From the NCBI GenBank assembly GCA_963840785.1, contig CAWJAF010000015.1, forward strand, positions 186,001 through 250,000: a stretch of DNA of 64,000 nt. Direction: 5' to 3'. The translations under genes were made by a program, and so were the position numbers. Source of the stretch: JALYOK01 sp963840785 (GTDB lineage: Bacteria > Pseudomonadota > Gammaproteobacteria > Burkholderiales > JALYOK01). A model generated the notes under the pieces. That model worked only from the letters and a program-made list of their open reading frames with translations. It did no database searches and was not told the origin of the DNA. Shown here piece after piece: positions 20,108 to 29,139 of the stretch; the first letter of the stretch is position 1; each line of letters begins with the position of its first letter.

Positions 20108-20761
20108 TTACTTCCAATGCGGCGGCAAACACTTCTGAAAATACAGTAGCGACTCGAAACGTTTTCGCCAAGCGGCAATTTTCGGCGGTAACGCTGCGTG
20201 ATGCCCAAGTTCGCATCCTTCTTCGCTTCGATGCGAAACATAGACAGCTAAAAACGGATACAACGTGAAATCCGCAATCGACAGCGGCCCGGCAAGCCAA
20301 TCGCCGCGAATTTCTTTTTCCAGAAAATTGATTTCGTCGAGCAAACCTAATTTGTGTTTCGAAATAATCGCCGCGTTGCGCTCGGCTTCCGGCGTGCGGA
20401 AATATTGAATCGCCAGTTTGTGCGTTTGCGGCCACAAATAGGTATCGACTTCATGGGCCAAACGCCGCGCCAATGCTCGCTGTTGGACGTCTTTTGGCAA
20501 CAGCGCATGGGCCGCGTCCGTGGCCGGATAACGATCTTCCAGATATTCCGGAATCACCGCTGATTCGTATAACGCGAAATCACCGTCAGCAATCACCGGC
20601 ACTTGGCCGCGCGGATTGAGCGCAAGGAAGTCGGGCTTTTGCGTGTCTTTCGCGTCGAAGGATAGCAGCTTGAATTCGTAGGGAAGCGCTTTGTGTTCAA
20701 GTGACAGCCACACGCGCCAGGCGAAGGGCGAGCCGGAACCGTAGTAGAAAGTGAGTGCCAT
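20108..20761 (-). CDS. Glutathione S-transferase family protein
   Basis: The 217-residue product starts ALTFYYGSGSPFAWRVWLSL, the thioredoxin-fold glutathione-binding domain with the SPFAWR active-site turn. PRGQVPVI with the cis-Pro and DFALYESAVIPEYLEDRYP with the Glu-Ser pair contact glutathione. The all-alpha C-terminal domain follows (GDWLAGPLSIADFTLYPFL). The section VYVSHRSEEGCELGHHAALP near 20205 departs from the family and may be a short out-of-frame patch between two indels. Substrate unknown. It stands alone between repeat-bearing spacers. Confidence 0.85.
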   Translation of the reverse strand: MALTFYYGSGSPFAWRVWLSLEHKALPYEFKLLSFDAKDTQKPDFLALNPRGQVPVIADGDFALYESAVIPEYLEDRYPATDAAHALLPKDVQQRALARRLAHEVDTYLWPQTHKLAIQYFRTPEAERNAAIISKHKLGLLDEINFLEKEIRGDWLAGPLSIADFTLYPFLAVYVSHRSEEGCELGHHAALPPKIAAWRKRFESLLYFQKCLPPHWK

Positions 20762-20810
20762 TTTTTCCTCGAAATTATTAAAGATACTGACGCATACTCT
20801 TACATCGTCT

Positions 20811-20880
20811 TTCCCGACAAGGTGGGAATCCAGTGTCTTTGCGAAAACTATACTGGTTCCCCGTCTTCGCGGGGACGACG
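20811..20880. repeat. Dispersed palindromic repeat, family B, degenerate copy
   Basis: TTCCCGACAAGGTGGGAATCC near 20813 is followed by an inverted half, TTCCCCGTCTTCGCGGGGA, near 20859. It is a diverged copy of the ATTCCCGCNNAGGCGGGAAT element seen at 22565-22644 and 40183-40202. Confidence 0.6.
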
Positions 20881-20927
20881 AACTCTTTAGTCTTGAACTT
20901 TATGGTAACACTAAGGTGCGAAAAATA

Positions 20928-20957
20928 ACGCGGAGGTCGACCAGTCGGCCTCCGCGT
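20928..20957 (-). terminator. Hairpin with T-rich tail on the minus strand
   Basis: ACGCGGAGG and CCTCCGCGT form nine perfect base pairs around a 12-base loop. On the minus strand the stem is followed by TTATTTTTC. It would stop leftward transcripts before the GST gene, but I see no gene immediately upstream on that strand. Confidence 0.45.
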
Positions 20958-21288
20958 CTCAATGGCATCTAGGGAGCGATGCCGGCACAGTGGAGGAGGA
21001 ACTGTGCTACTGATTGAATTTAAGCAATTCGCAATGCGCGAGTGACGGCGAGATTCGGCAATGTGATGGCGAATTGTGGCGCGATGGTGACGTTCGATTT
21101 TGGCTATGGCTTCAGCTTGACCGACGTTGTGGTCCGAGGCCAGCCCCTCGTTCCCGTGAAAACGGGAATGAGGGGCTGGCCTCGGGCTACAGTTTGAAAG
21201 CCTGCTACTTTTATATTTTTTCCGGTTGAGAAAATACCCGCTGTTACAATTCGCGATAACGATTCTTATCGTTCTCATCTGGAGAAAA
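20958..21288. other. Intergenic region upstream of bioF with a strong palindrome
   Basis: No convincing gene. At 21135-21184 there is a long perfect inverted repeat (23-base arms, starting CGAGGCCAGCCCCTC), whose inner part TTCCCGT...ACGGGAA and flank CCAGCCCCTC match family B repeats. The last 60 bases hold an AT-rich promoter-like stretch and the bioF ribosome site (TCTGGAG). Confidence 0.55.
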
Positions 21289-22443
21289 GTGCCAAATCTC
21301 ACACCGCAACTCGCCGAACTCGCCGCGCAAAAATTACTGCGCAAGCGCCGTATCGTGGCGAGTTCGCAAGGAACCCAGTTAGTCGTCGACGGCAAATCCT
21401 ATCTGTCGTTTTGCAGCAACGATTATCTCGGCCTGGCGAATCATCCGGCGATTACGGAGGCGCTGATTCGTGGCGCAAGAGAGTTTGGCGTCGGCGCTGC
21501 GGCTTCGCACTTGATCAGCGGCCACATGGCGCCGCACGAAGCACTGGAAATTGCGCTGGCGAATTTCGTCGGCCTGCCGCGCGCTTTGTATTTTTCCAGT
21601 CGGCTACACGGCCAACACCGGCGTGATTCCGGCGCTGGTTGATCGCGGTGACGAAATTTTTTCCGATGCGTTGAATCATGCTTGCATCATCGATGGCGCA
21701 CGTTTGTCGCGTGCGGCGCTGCAAATTTATCCGCATGCCGATATGGCTGAGCTGCGCGCATGGTTTGGAAGCTTCACAGCGCCAAGCGCAAGCTCGTCGT
21801 CAGCGACGCGGTGTTTAGCATGGACGGCGATATCGCGCCGCTGCGCGAATTGGTTCGCTATGTGAGCGCCACGATGCCTGGCTGCTGCTCGACGATGCTC
21901 ATGGTTTCGGCGTGTTGGGCGCAAACGGGCGCGGCGCGTTGGAGCATTTTGATGTTCGTTCGGCCAACGTTATCTACATGGGTACGTTGGGCAAAGCCGC
22001 CGGCGTATCCGGCGCATTCGTCGCGGGCCAAGCCGGATGTCATTGACTGGCTGGTACAGCGCGCGCGGACCTATGTTTTCAGCACCGGATCGCCACCGGC
22101 GTTGGCTGTCGCGTTGTTGGAAAGCTTGGGAATCATCGAACGCGATGACTGTGGCGGCGCGAGCATCTGCAAGCCCTCGCGGCGCGCTTACGCGCGGGTT
22201 TAAGTGGATTGCCGTGGACGTTATTGCCATCACAAACAGCGATTCAGCCGCTCATCATCGGCGACAAACGAAGCGGCGTTAAATGTGATGGCACGTTTGC
22301 AGGAAATCGGCATCTGGGCGCCGGCAATTCGTCCGCCTACTGTTCCTGCGGGAACGGCGCGATTGCGGATTTCGCTGTCGGCGGCGCATACGGTTGAGGA
22401 TATCGATCGGCTGTCGAGCGGCTTGGTTGACATCGCGCGATAG
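21289..22443 (+). CDS. bioF: 8-amino-7-oxononanoate synthase (frameshifted)
   Basis: BioF condenses pimeloyl-ACP or -CoA with alanine, using PLP, in biotin synthesis. A GTG start after TCTGGAG gives PNLTPQLAELAAQKLLRKRR. YLSFCSNDYLGLANHP, VGAAASHLISGHMAPHEALE, YTANTGVIPALVDRGDEIFS, KLVVSDAVFSMDGDIAPL, a DDAHGFGVLG segment in a shifted frame, and VFSTGSPPALAVALLESL follow in order; the end reads PPTVPAGTARLRISLSAAHT. About 384 residues, the usual length. At least five frame changes (near 21600, 21775, 21870, 22165 and 22275). The PLP lysine should lie near 21995-22010 (YMGTLGKAAG). No other bio gene is adjacent. Confidence 0.88.
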
Positions 22444-22564
22444 GAGCATCGACTGGGCGGCCCGTCGCGCCTGGCTTGTGGCATGGCATGCCCGGATAGC
22501 AAGTAAGGACGCGGCTTCCAGGCCACCGATCTCAAAACACCACCTTGCGGCCAGAGGCCAGCCC

Positions 22565-22644
22565 CTCATTCCCGCGAAGGCGGGAATCCATTAGGCTGCG
22601 GCCAAGAACGACTCAGTATGGATTCCCGCCTTCGCGGGAATGAC
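22565..22644. repeat. Inverted pair of family B palindromes
   Basis: ATTCCCGCGAAGGCGGGAAT at 22568-22587 and its inverse at 22622-22641, each palindromic itself, face each other 34 bases apart, as in paired REP elements. It lies in the convergent space between bioF and the Sox-like operon. Confidence 0.85.
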
Positions 22645-22671
22645 AATTAGAGACGCGCATCTACAATCTCC

Positions 22672-22698
22672 AAAAAAAAGGGCGGCCAAAGCCGCCCT
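22672..22698 (-). terminator. Terminator of the Sox-like operon
   Basis: On the minus strand GGGCGGC-TTTG-GCCGCCC is followed by eight T's. It sits 26 bases after the stop of the last SoxYZ-like gene. Confidence 0.9.
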
Positions 22699-22723
22699 TC
22701 TCTTAAAAACAATTCCAAAAAAC

Positions 22724-23557
22724 TTACTGCTTCACCACCTGAGCCGGCACTAAGCTCGAATCATTCACCACGAGTTTCGTCTCAAAACGCAGATCGGCCG
22801 TATCGACAATTTCTGCGCGCAATTCGCCTTTTTCCTTCGGAACGAAGTAGAAACGGAAATTGGGATTTTCGCTAATGGTGAAATCAATATCGGCGGACAT
22901 GACGAGCTTGTTCGAATAATAAACGTTCACTTGCTTGATGAAATGGGAATCCGGCTCGTTCATCGCCAACCCAGAAAAATTCGGATGATTGATCATCAAC
23001 TGCGCGAGCACCGGCTTATCTTTCTCGACGAAATCATCGACTTTGATTTTCATCTTCCCCATGTTTTTTAGTTGCGCTTCGGTCTTCATGACCGCTGCCG
23101 AACAACCGCCTGCGGCGATGATGGTGCTGGTATGCATCCACAGCGAACCATCGTTCATTTCGGCGATCGCACGCATCGGCGAATAGGTTTCCACGCGCAC
23201 ACGGGTTTCAATATCGGCGCGACCACTTTCCGGCGTCATCGAGAATTTCACGCCAACGGGCGAGGGATTATTGTCGATCATTAACCAGACATTTTTGATG
23301 TAGCGTTCCGGCGTTTGTTCGACCTTGGTGCGAATCATCACCGGCACAACCGCCGCATCTTGCGCTTGTTTCGGAACCCAAAGTTGCAAAACGTCCGTCG
23401 CGTTGGCGTGAATTTCGCGATCTTGGAACATCATCTTGCGGACTTTGAGCCAATTTTCGTTTTCATCGGGGTCGGCCGCCGCAGTCGCAACGAATGATGA
23501 ACCCAATAGGCTCATACCCAGAACTGCAAAAACCAGGTGTTTAATGCTTTTAATCAC
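22724..23557 (-). CDS. Fused SoxYZ-like sulfur carrier protein, copy 1
   Basis: This 277-residue exported protein (signal MIKSIKHLVFAVLGMSLLGS, cleavage after ATAAA) joins a SoxY-like domain and a SoxZ-like domain. The SoxY part shows VKFSMTPESGRADIETRVRV and ends with AAGGCSAA, a GGC carrier-arm motif moved inside the fusion. The SoxZ part has VLAQLMINHPNFSGLAM, VYYSNKLVMSADIDFTISEN and PNFRFYFVPKEKGEL. This matches the family called quinoprotein dehydrogenase-associated SoxYZ-like carrier. In the Sox system the Cys carries sulfur intermediates; here the cargo is not known. It is the last gene of the operon, 67 bases after its paralogue. Confidence 0.85.
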   Translation of the reverse strand: MIKSIKHLVFAVLGMSLLGSSFVATAAADPDENENWLKVRKMMFQDREIHANATDVLQLWVPKQAQDAAVVPVMIRTKVEQTPERYIKNVWLMIDNNPSPVGVKFSMTPESGRADIETRVRVETYSPMRAIAEMNDGSLWMHTSTIIAAGGCSAAVMKTEAQLKNMGKMKIKVDDFVEKDKPVLAQLMINHPNFSGLAMNEPDSHFIKQVNVYYSNKLVMSADIDFTISENPNFRFYFVPKEKGELRAEIVDTADLRFETKLVVNDSSLVPAQVVKQ

Positions 23558-23624
23558 GGATCATCTCCTTCAGTAATTTTTCTTAACTATCAATGCTATG
23601 CTCAAATGTCGACGCTTGCAAGTT

Positions 23625-24475
23625 TTACGACTTGCCCGCGGTCGGGGTAATTTTCACGAAACTTTCTACTTTTACATCTTTTGTATCGACTACTTCTGCA
23701 CGCAATTCGCCTTCGCCGTTCGGTGTGAAATAGAATCGGAAGTTCGGATTTTCGCTGATTGAAAAATCCACATCGGCGGTCATGATTTGCTTGCCGGCAT
23801 AGCTAATGTTGATGGTGCGAACGTAGTAGGCGGGCTGGAATAAATGCGTAACCTGATCCTTAACTAACGGGGACGCGTTCGGGTGATTGATCAATAATTG
23901 CGCAAGTGTCGGCTGATCCTTTTCCACATTCGGGATCGACTTTGAACTTCAGCTTCGGCTGGAAATTCGCGTAATCCGGCAGCGTGCCATTTGCCGCCGA
24001 ACAACCGCCGGCCGCTTTGATGTAGTGGGTCGCCATGAACAAGTTTGCCGTCGTTCATTTCCGCGACGGCGCGCATATGGGAATAAGCCTCAATACGCAC
24101 GCGTGTATCGATATCGGCACGGCCGCTTTCCGGCGTGAAGGTGAAAATAGCGGCGACCGGCGACGGATTGGCGTCGATGAACAGATAAAGCTTTTGGATG
24201 AAGCGATCTTTGCTTTGATTCAGGCCAGTCTTAATTTGAACGGGAACCGTTGCGGCGTCTTCGGCGCGCTTCGGTGCTTTGAGCGCACGACTTTGCCGTC
24301 AACATCGTCGGTAATCGTGCGGTTTTCGAAATAACTCTGCGCGAACTTTTTTCCAAACTTCCGACTGATCGCCATCGGGGATCGGATCGGCGGCAAACGC
24401 TACGACACCGACACCTAGCAACCCAACGCGTAGGCCACGAATAACGCTTTGATTAATTATAGATATTAGATTCAT
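23625..24475 (-). CDS. Fused SoxYZ-like sulfur carrier protein, copy 2 (frameshifted)
   Basis: A paralogue of the 22724-23557 product. The Met at 24475 gives MNLISIINQSVIRGLRVGLL, a signal peptide ending VVAFAADP. After frame changes near 24345, 24280, 24035 and 23930 it keeps FTFTPESGRADIDTRVRIEA, the carrier motif AAGGCSAA, TLAQLLINHPNASPLV, ISYAGKQIMTADVDFSISEN and PNFRFYFTPNGEGELRAEVV. A DPECGKGSADTCAI patch near 23935 is an out-of-frame reading, not extra cysteines. Two carriers in one operon suggest either two cargoes or a paired relay. Confidence 0.8.
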
Positions 24476-24513
24476 GATAAGCGCTTTTGTCCAAGTCGAT
24501 TTGTGAGTATAGC

Positions 24514-25438
24514 CTACTCTTCCCACTCAATCTCAGCATAGGTTGCCGTCACGGTGCGGCGATGGAATTGCTCGAATTGCTGCCATTTATCTTTCTCGTC
24601 CCACGCCACGCCTTCTATGGCTTCTTGAATAGTCTGTTTATCCTTCAAAGCCTTACGCACGCCGTCCGAGACCTTGGTAAGATATCGCTGCTTGCGGCTC
24701 AATCGCGCTGGGCCAAGGCGCGGTGACCGGCCCGTGGCCGGGGATAACCATCTTCGCCGGAATTTTCTTCAAATCGTCGATCACTTTCAGCCAGCCGGGA
24801 ATGCTGCCGTCCATCGCCGGCACATGATCGATAAACAACAAATCACTCAGCCATAGGGTTTGTGTGTTTTCATCGAATACGCTGATGTCGTTATCCGTGT
24901 GGCCAACCGGCCAGGCTTGGATTTTCAGCTTGCGGCCGCCGAGATCAAGATCTAAGGTTTCGCCGGCTTTGACGGTTTTATTCGGCGGCGTTAGCTCGCT
25001 GCCGTCGGCAACCTCGCCCAAATCGCGCTTGAGGGAATTGCTGTAGTTATTGCTGCGCGCCGCGGCCGCTTTTGTCAGCCTGCTCGTGGCCAATAAAAAT
25101 CAACGTTATCCGCTTTAAATGCGGCGATTGCCGAACATGTGATCGGGATGAACGTGGCTGTTGATAACGTAGCAAATCGGCTTATCGGTGGTTTTTTTGA
25201 TCGCTTCGCGCAACAGCAAACCGACTTTCATGCTGCCGCCGGCATCCAAGCGTGGCCACGCATTTTTCGCCGACGATGAAACCGATGTTCGCCTGATCGC
25301 CCATGTTCGCCGGCGTACGCTCGGCGACCATCTGGCCTTGGTGCACAAAAATGCCCGGCGCGATTTCTTTCAGATTGAAAGTCTATGGTTATCAAAACAG
25401 ATCGCCAAAAACGGTAATCGCGGCGAGAATTTTTTCAC
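24514..25438 (-). CDS. Metallo-beta-lactamase-fold hydrolase, SoxH-like / quinoprotein relay type (frameshifted)
   Basis: After a probable GTG start and weak signal sequence near 25438 come NLKEIAPGIFVHQGQM, IGFIVGEKC, ATLDAGGSMKVGLLLREAIK, then CYVINSHVHPDHMFGN with the HxHxDH zinc motif, IQAWPVGHTDNDISVFDENT with the third-site His, and MVIPGHGPVTAPW. The C-terminal tail ends YAEIEWEE, the pattern I know from 'quinoprotein relay system zinc metallohydrolase' proteins. Frame changes near 25360, 25250, 25120-25080 and 24700. About 305 residues. It lies between soxD and the two SoxYZ carriers, so it may hydrolyse a product bound to the carriers, the step done by SoxB in the classical pathway; this is inference. 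Confidence 0.8.
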
Positions 25439-25534
25439 CGCAACTATCAAATTTGCATCTAAATTTGTGACATGTGTTATCCAGTAACGCTCAATAGCCG
25501 TACTTGGTATACCGTAAACCCAGTGCCTGAAACA

Positions 25535-26066
25535 TTATTGTTTGTCAGGCCACGCGTTGATGAAGCCATCTCGGTTCGGCATTTTCACTTGCGGCAAAGA
25601 TTTCGCATCGAGAACAAAGTCCTCCGCGATGATCCCGTTCCTCGCCAAAATGAACGCACATAGGGCATACAGTTCATCATTCGTTAATACTTTGGACTTC
25701 GCGTAAGGCATGGCGCGTCGAATATAGTCGAACAGCGTCGTCGCATGGGGCCAAAAACTGCCTACGGTGCGCTGTGGATTCTTGGATTTTAGCGTGCCTA
25801 TTCCGCCAACAAGCGCATCCACCGGTTTGCCCGCGCGCATCTTCGCCATGGCAGGCCAGGCATTTGTCGCCGTAAACGACCAGCCCTTGCGACGCCGACC
25901 CACTTCCCGGCGGCAACCCTTCTCCGCTCGGCGGGAATGCTGATGTCCCATGTCGAAATGTCTTTTTCGTCGATGGCTTTGCCGAGGTCGTGGACCGGCT
26001 TGCGTTTCAATACTTGCCAGGCAAAACGCGAGCAACTACCAGCAGGGTGCGATTAAACGAACGCAT
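25535..26066 (-). CDS. SoxD-like cytochrome c (frameshifted)
   Basis: The ATG at 26066 overlaps the soxC stop. A signal peptide in two frames (MRSFNRTLLVV, then LLAFCLASIETQA) precedes ISTWDISI, QGLVVYGDKCLACHGEDARG with one CxxCH haem site, VGSFWPHATTLFDYIRRAMP with the axial-Met region, LTNDELYALCAFILARNGII and NRDGFINAWP. These blocks are those of the cytochrome subunit SoxD or of related SorB-type cytochromes, which take electrons from the molybdenum subunit. The frame breaks near 26030, 25930 and 25800. About 177 residues with one haem, shorter than the di-haem SoxD of Paracoccus. Confidence 0.75.
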
Positions 26067-27337
26067 TTTTCACCTCACCGGTTGGTTCAATTTGCCAGGT
26101 TTGAATGGCGTTGAAATGGTAGATGTTGCCTGGGGAATATTGCGCCGCCCATTTTTCACGCGGTTCCTGCACGCGGCCTTTTTCGTCCGTTGCGCGGCTC
26201 TGCAACGCGACGGGGGCGCCATCCCATTTCCAAGGCAAGCGAAAACGTACTAGGCTTTTATCGAGCACCGGTTCTTGTATTGCGGCATCGGCCCAACTCT
26301 TGCCGCCATCGGCCGAAATTTCTACTTTCTTGATTTTCCCAGCGCCCGACCAGGCGATGCCGGAGATTTCGTAAAACCCCGGCGCGCCCATGGTCATCGT
26401 CGGCGAAGGCCTAGTGATGACCGATTTGACGCCCATGACGAACGTGAACTGCAGCGCTTTCCCATCGGACAACAGATCCGTGTACTTCGATGTTTCATCT
26501 TTGGTATGAGTTGGGCCTTCGGTGACCTTAATGCGGCGCAGCCATTTCACGCTCATGTTGCCCTCGTACCCCGGTAATACTAAGCGCATCGGGAATCCTT
26601 GTTCCGGCCGAATCGGCTCACCGTTTTGATACAGCGCAATCAGCACATCGTCCAAGCGCTTTTTGCAGCGGAATGCTGCGACTCATGCTGGCCGAATCGG
26701 CACCTTCTGCCAAAATCCATTTTCCTTTTGGGTCAACACCCGCTTCGTCGAGCAGAGTCGAAAGCATTACGCCGGTCCATTCGCTGCATGACACCAGGCC
26801 ATTCAACATGCCGACCGGCAATTGCTGGGCTTCGGCGAAGGTCTGAAATAAACTATTGCCGGAACATTCGATGAACATCGTTCGATTCACCATCGGATAG
26901 CGAAGTAAAGAATTGAGGTCAAATGCCAGCGGGCGTTTCACTAGGCCATGGATAACCAATTGATGTTTGCCGGGGTCGATGTCCGGCACGCCGCTGTGGC
27001 TGCGTTCGAAATGCAGACTCGCCGGCGTGATGGTGCCGTGTAGCGCCTGCAACGGAGTGAACGCCGCGCCTGCGCCAGGGGCTAATTGGCCGTAGGGCTG
27101 GCCGATGCCGCGTTTTAATGTCGGCAAAACAAATTTTGACGGCTCTCCGTACGGACGAAACGATTCGCCCGGCACTTTTGAATAATTGGGCACATCAAGG
27201 GGCGCTGCCCGGCTCGCGGCAGCCAATGATCCTGCAGCGGCAAAACTTAGGCTTCGCGATAAAAATAACCGGCGATCTAATAACCCGCCGGCAGCGACAC
27301 GCCGCTCGTAAGTAAGTGCATTCTTCGTTCGTGACAT
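26053..27337 (-). CDS. soxC: SoxC-like sulfane/sulfite dehydrogenase, molybdopterin subunit (frameshifted)
   Basis: This sulfite-oxidase-family protein has a Tat-like leader (RRLFLSRSLSFAAAGSLAA). The Mo-cofactor domain has SLHFERSHSGVPDIDPGKHQ, YPMVNRTMFIECSGNS with the Mo-ligand Cys, and CSEWTGVMLSTLLDEAGVDP. After a frame change near 26660 the rest gives GEPIRPEQGFPMRLVLPGYE, NMSVKWLRRIKVTEGP and the C-terminal Ig-like dimerisation domain with VEISADGGKSWADAAI. About 428 residues, as for SoxC. It is first in the operon soxC-soxD-hydrolase-SoxYZ-SoxYZ. In the Sox pathway SoxCD oxidises carrier-bound sulfane sulfur. Confidence 0.87.
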
Positions 27338-27393
27338 CAGTTCTCCTCCTTAAGCGTTCGATCGCGAACGCGATCCGATCTAATTATGCAGGA

Positions 27394-28074
27394 TCAGCTA
27401 GGTGGCATCACCGCGACATCGCGCAGATGGCCGGTCTTTACCCAAACCTCGCAACCATTCGGTCCGACAATGGCATTCAACGTTGCACCCGGCGGTAAAC
27501 GCAACCACGATTGCCGATGGAACTGCTCACCATTCTGCGTAAATCCCCCGTTTAGCACGAGGAGCTCTGCGCCGCCAGCATCCAGCAAGCCAATCTTACT
27601 ATTCGGTTTCCATCTTTCGATGCGCACATCTTCTTTTGCATCGCGAAACAACGCCATCGATTCAACATTTATACGGTTACGCGTCGCCGCGAACGACAAG
27701 TTGGCGGTATTGAGTCGTAACGCGAATCGATCCGCGAGATCGAACTGCCAAAGCTTTACGAGAATAACACAACCGGGTTTTGAGTGAGGCGTGTGGCGGG
27801 TAGTCGGTGGATTTCGAACATACGACCCGACCGGAAAATCGCCGTGCTCGTCGGAAAACACGCCTTCAAGAACCAAGAATTCCTCACCGCCGCCGTGAGT
27901 ATGGGGCGCAAATTGACTCTCGGGCGCGTACCGCACAATCGACGTTGCGCGAGCGACCTCGTCACCGATGCGATCTAACATGCGCCGCTCAACACCGACG
28001 ATCGGCGAAGGCACCCAGGCGAGACCCGCCGCGTGAACGGCGACGCGCTTAGAGAAATCGGCGTTGAGGCGCAC
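27394..28074 (-). CDS. Double-domain cupin of the ChrR type, copy 1
   Basis: The 226-residue protein has two cupin halves: QFAPHTHGGGEEFLVLEGVF...PVGSYVRNPPTTRHTPHS with the metal ligands H-x-H-x5-E and a distal His, and a second half (IGLLDAGGAELLVLNGGFTQ). This matches ChrR-like anti-sigma cupin domains, but without the N-terminal zinc/sigma-binding helix. The GTG at 28074 was chosen because the product then aligns with the Met start of its paralogue at 32098. It begins 12 bases after the GST stop and ends 56 bases before soxC. Possibly a sensor or dioxygenase-like protein. Confidence 0.75.
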   Translation of the reverse strand: MRLNADFSKRVAVHAAGLAWVPSPIVGVERRMLDRIGDEVARATSIVRYAPESQFAPHTHGGGEEFLVLEGVFSDEHGDFPVGSYVRNPPTTRHTPHSKPGCVILVKLWQFDLADRFALRLNTANLSFAATRNRINVESMALFRDAKEDVRIERWKPNSKIGLLDAGGAELLVLNGGFTQNGEQFHRQSWLRLPPGATLNAIVGPNGCEVWVKTGHLRDVAVMPPS

Positions 28075-28085
28075 GTTTATTCGAT

Positions 28086-28709
28086 TTAAGCTTGCGCGAC
28101 ACTTGGACGCGCCGCAACGCGCGCGCGCCAAGCTTTTAGATTTTGGGCCGCCGCGGGCACCTCGATCTTCGCGAAATCGGCGAACGCAAGACCGGCGAAC
28201 GCCGTAATGTCCGCCATCGAAAATTGTTCGCCTGCCAGATAAGGCTGCCGTGCCAACACCCCGTCGAAATAGCGCATGCCATCAATTGCACGTTCGCGAC
28301 TCTTATTGCCCCATTCCTTGTTCTGATATGTTTCGATGTGCGGCCCAAGGCCGGGTGTCGCGTGATGGAAATAAGCCGCGACAGCATCCAGCAGACCGCT
28401 TTCGGCGCGACGTTGCATCATGTGGATCATCGCGCGCTCTTTTGCGCTCTTACCGGTTAGCGAAGGCTCACCGCGCAGATGATCGAGATACTCGGTAATT
28501 GCTGTGCACTCCGCGATGCAAGTCCCATCAACGAGCTCGAGTACCGGAACGGCACCGGCCGGATTCTTCGCCAAGAACGGCGGCAATTTGTGCGCACCGC
28601 CCGGCACATCGACGCTGACAAATTCTACCTCTGTAGTTAAACCCTTTTCCTCAAGCGCGATACGAACACGCGCGGGATTCGGAAAACCTTTGAAATCATA
28701 AATTTTCAT
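28086..28709 (-). CDS. Glutathione S-transferase
   Basis: The 207-residue intact protein starts MKIYDFKGFPNPARVRIALE, a typical GST N-terminal domain with the FPNPARV active-site turn. NPAGAVPVLEL with the cis-Pro and DGTCIAECTAITEYLDHL with the Glu-Cys-Thr glutathione contact follow. The C-terminal domain has LAGEQFSMADITAFAGLAFA with the conserved N-cap Asp. It sits between the AhpD-like gene and the cupin in a TetR-flanked operon; a detoxification role is likely. Its last 35 residues resemble a relic at 32116. Confidence 0.9.
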   Translation of the reverse strand: MKIYDFKGFPNPARVRIALEEKGLTTEVEFVSVDVPGGAHKLPPFLAKNPAGAVPVLELVDGTCIAECTAITEYLDHLRGEPSLTGKSAKERAMIHMMQRRAESGLLDAVAAYFHHATPGLGPHIETYQNKEWGNKSRERAIDGMRYFDGVLARQPYLAGEQFSMADITAFAGLAFADFAKIEVPAAAQNLKAWRARVAARPSVAQA

Positions 28710-28767
28710 GTGGTAATTGCCTCAAAATTAAATAGATCAAACGAGTTCATCAATGTATTCACCGAAC

Positions 28768-29073
28768 TCATTCCGGGAATAGATGAGAGCCGTGCGTAAT
28801 CGCTGCGCCGGCGCGCAATGCAGTAGCGACAAATACTGTCTCCGCGAGTTCGGTTGACGTTGCGCCGGCAGCAACGGCCGCCTTCCGGTGAACCTCGATG
28901 CAGTAGCCACACTGCGTAGTAAGCGCTACGGCGATCGCCATCAATTCCTTATACTTTTTCGGAATGGCGCCTTCGGCCAACGCAGCTTTATCAAGCGCCA
29001 TGAAACCAGCCATGGCGTCCGGCGCTTGTTTCCCGAAACCTGCGATCCGCTTCAAATTGCTCATATCAAACAT
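28768..29073 (-). CDS. AhpD/carboxymuconolactone decarboxylase-like protein
   Basis: A 101-residue protein with the AhpD core: FMALDKAALAEGAIPKKYKE, LMAIAVALTTQCGYCIEVHR carrying the redox CxxC and the conserved His, and AVAAGATSTELAETVFVATA. Such proteins act as peroxidase/thiol-disulphide partners or gamma-carboxymuconolactone decarboxylases; the CxxCxxxH pattern favours the thiol role. It is first in a minus-strand operon, 31 bases downstream of a palindromic operator identical in core to that before the tetR gene. Confidence 0.9.
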   Translation of the reverse strand: MFDMSNLKRIAGFGKQAPDAMAGFMALDKAALAEGAIPKKYKELMAIAVALTTQCGYCIEVHRKAAVAAGATSTELAETVFVATALRAGAAITHGSHLFPE

Positions 29074-29103
29074 TGGCGTTCCTTAATAATTTAACTAATT
29101 GTA

Positions 29104-29119
29104 TATCAACTAGTTGGTA
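29104..29119. promoter_or_regulatory. Probable TetR operator in the AhpD-operon promoter
   Basis: TATCAACTAGTTGGTA differs at one position from the perfect palindrome TACCAACTAGTTGGTA found upstream of the tetR gene. It lies 31 bases upstream of the AhpD-like start, where a repressor would block transcription. Confidence 0.75.
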
Positions 29120-29139
29120 GTTAACTTGCGTAAAAAAAG

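Noticed and set aside
21226..21288. Extending bioF to the upstream start at 21226
   Set aside because: The extra residues form no BioF sequence, while the GTG at 21289 follows a good ribosome site and begins the family consensus.
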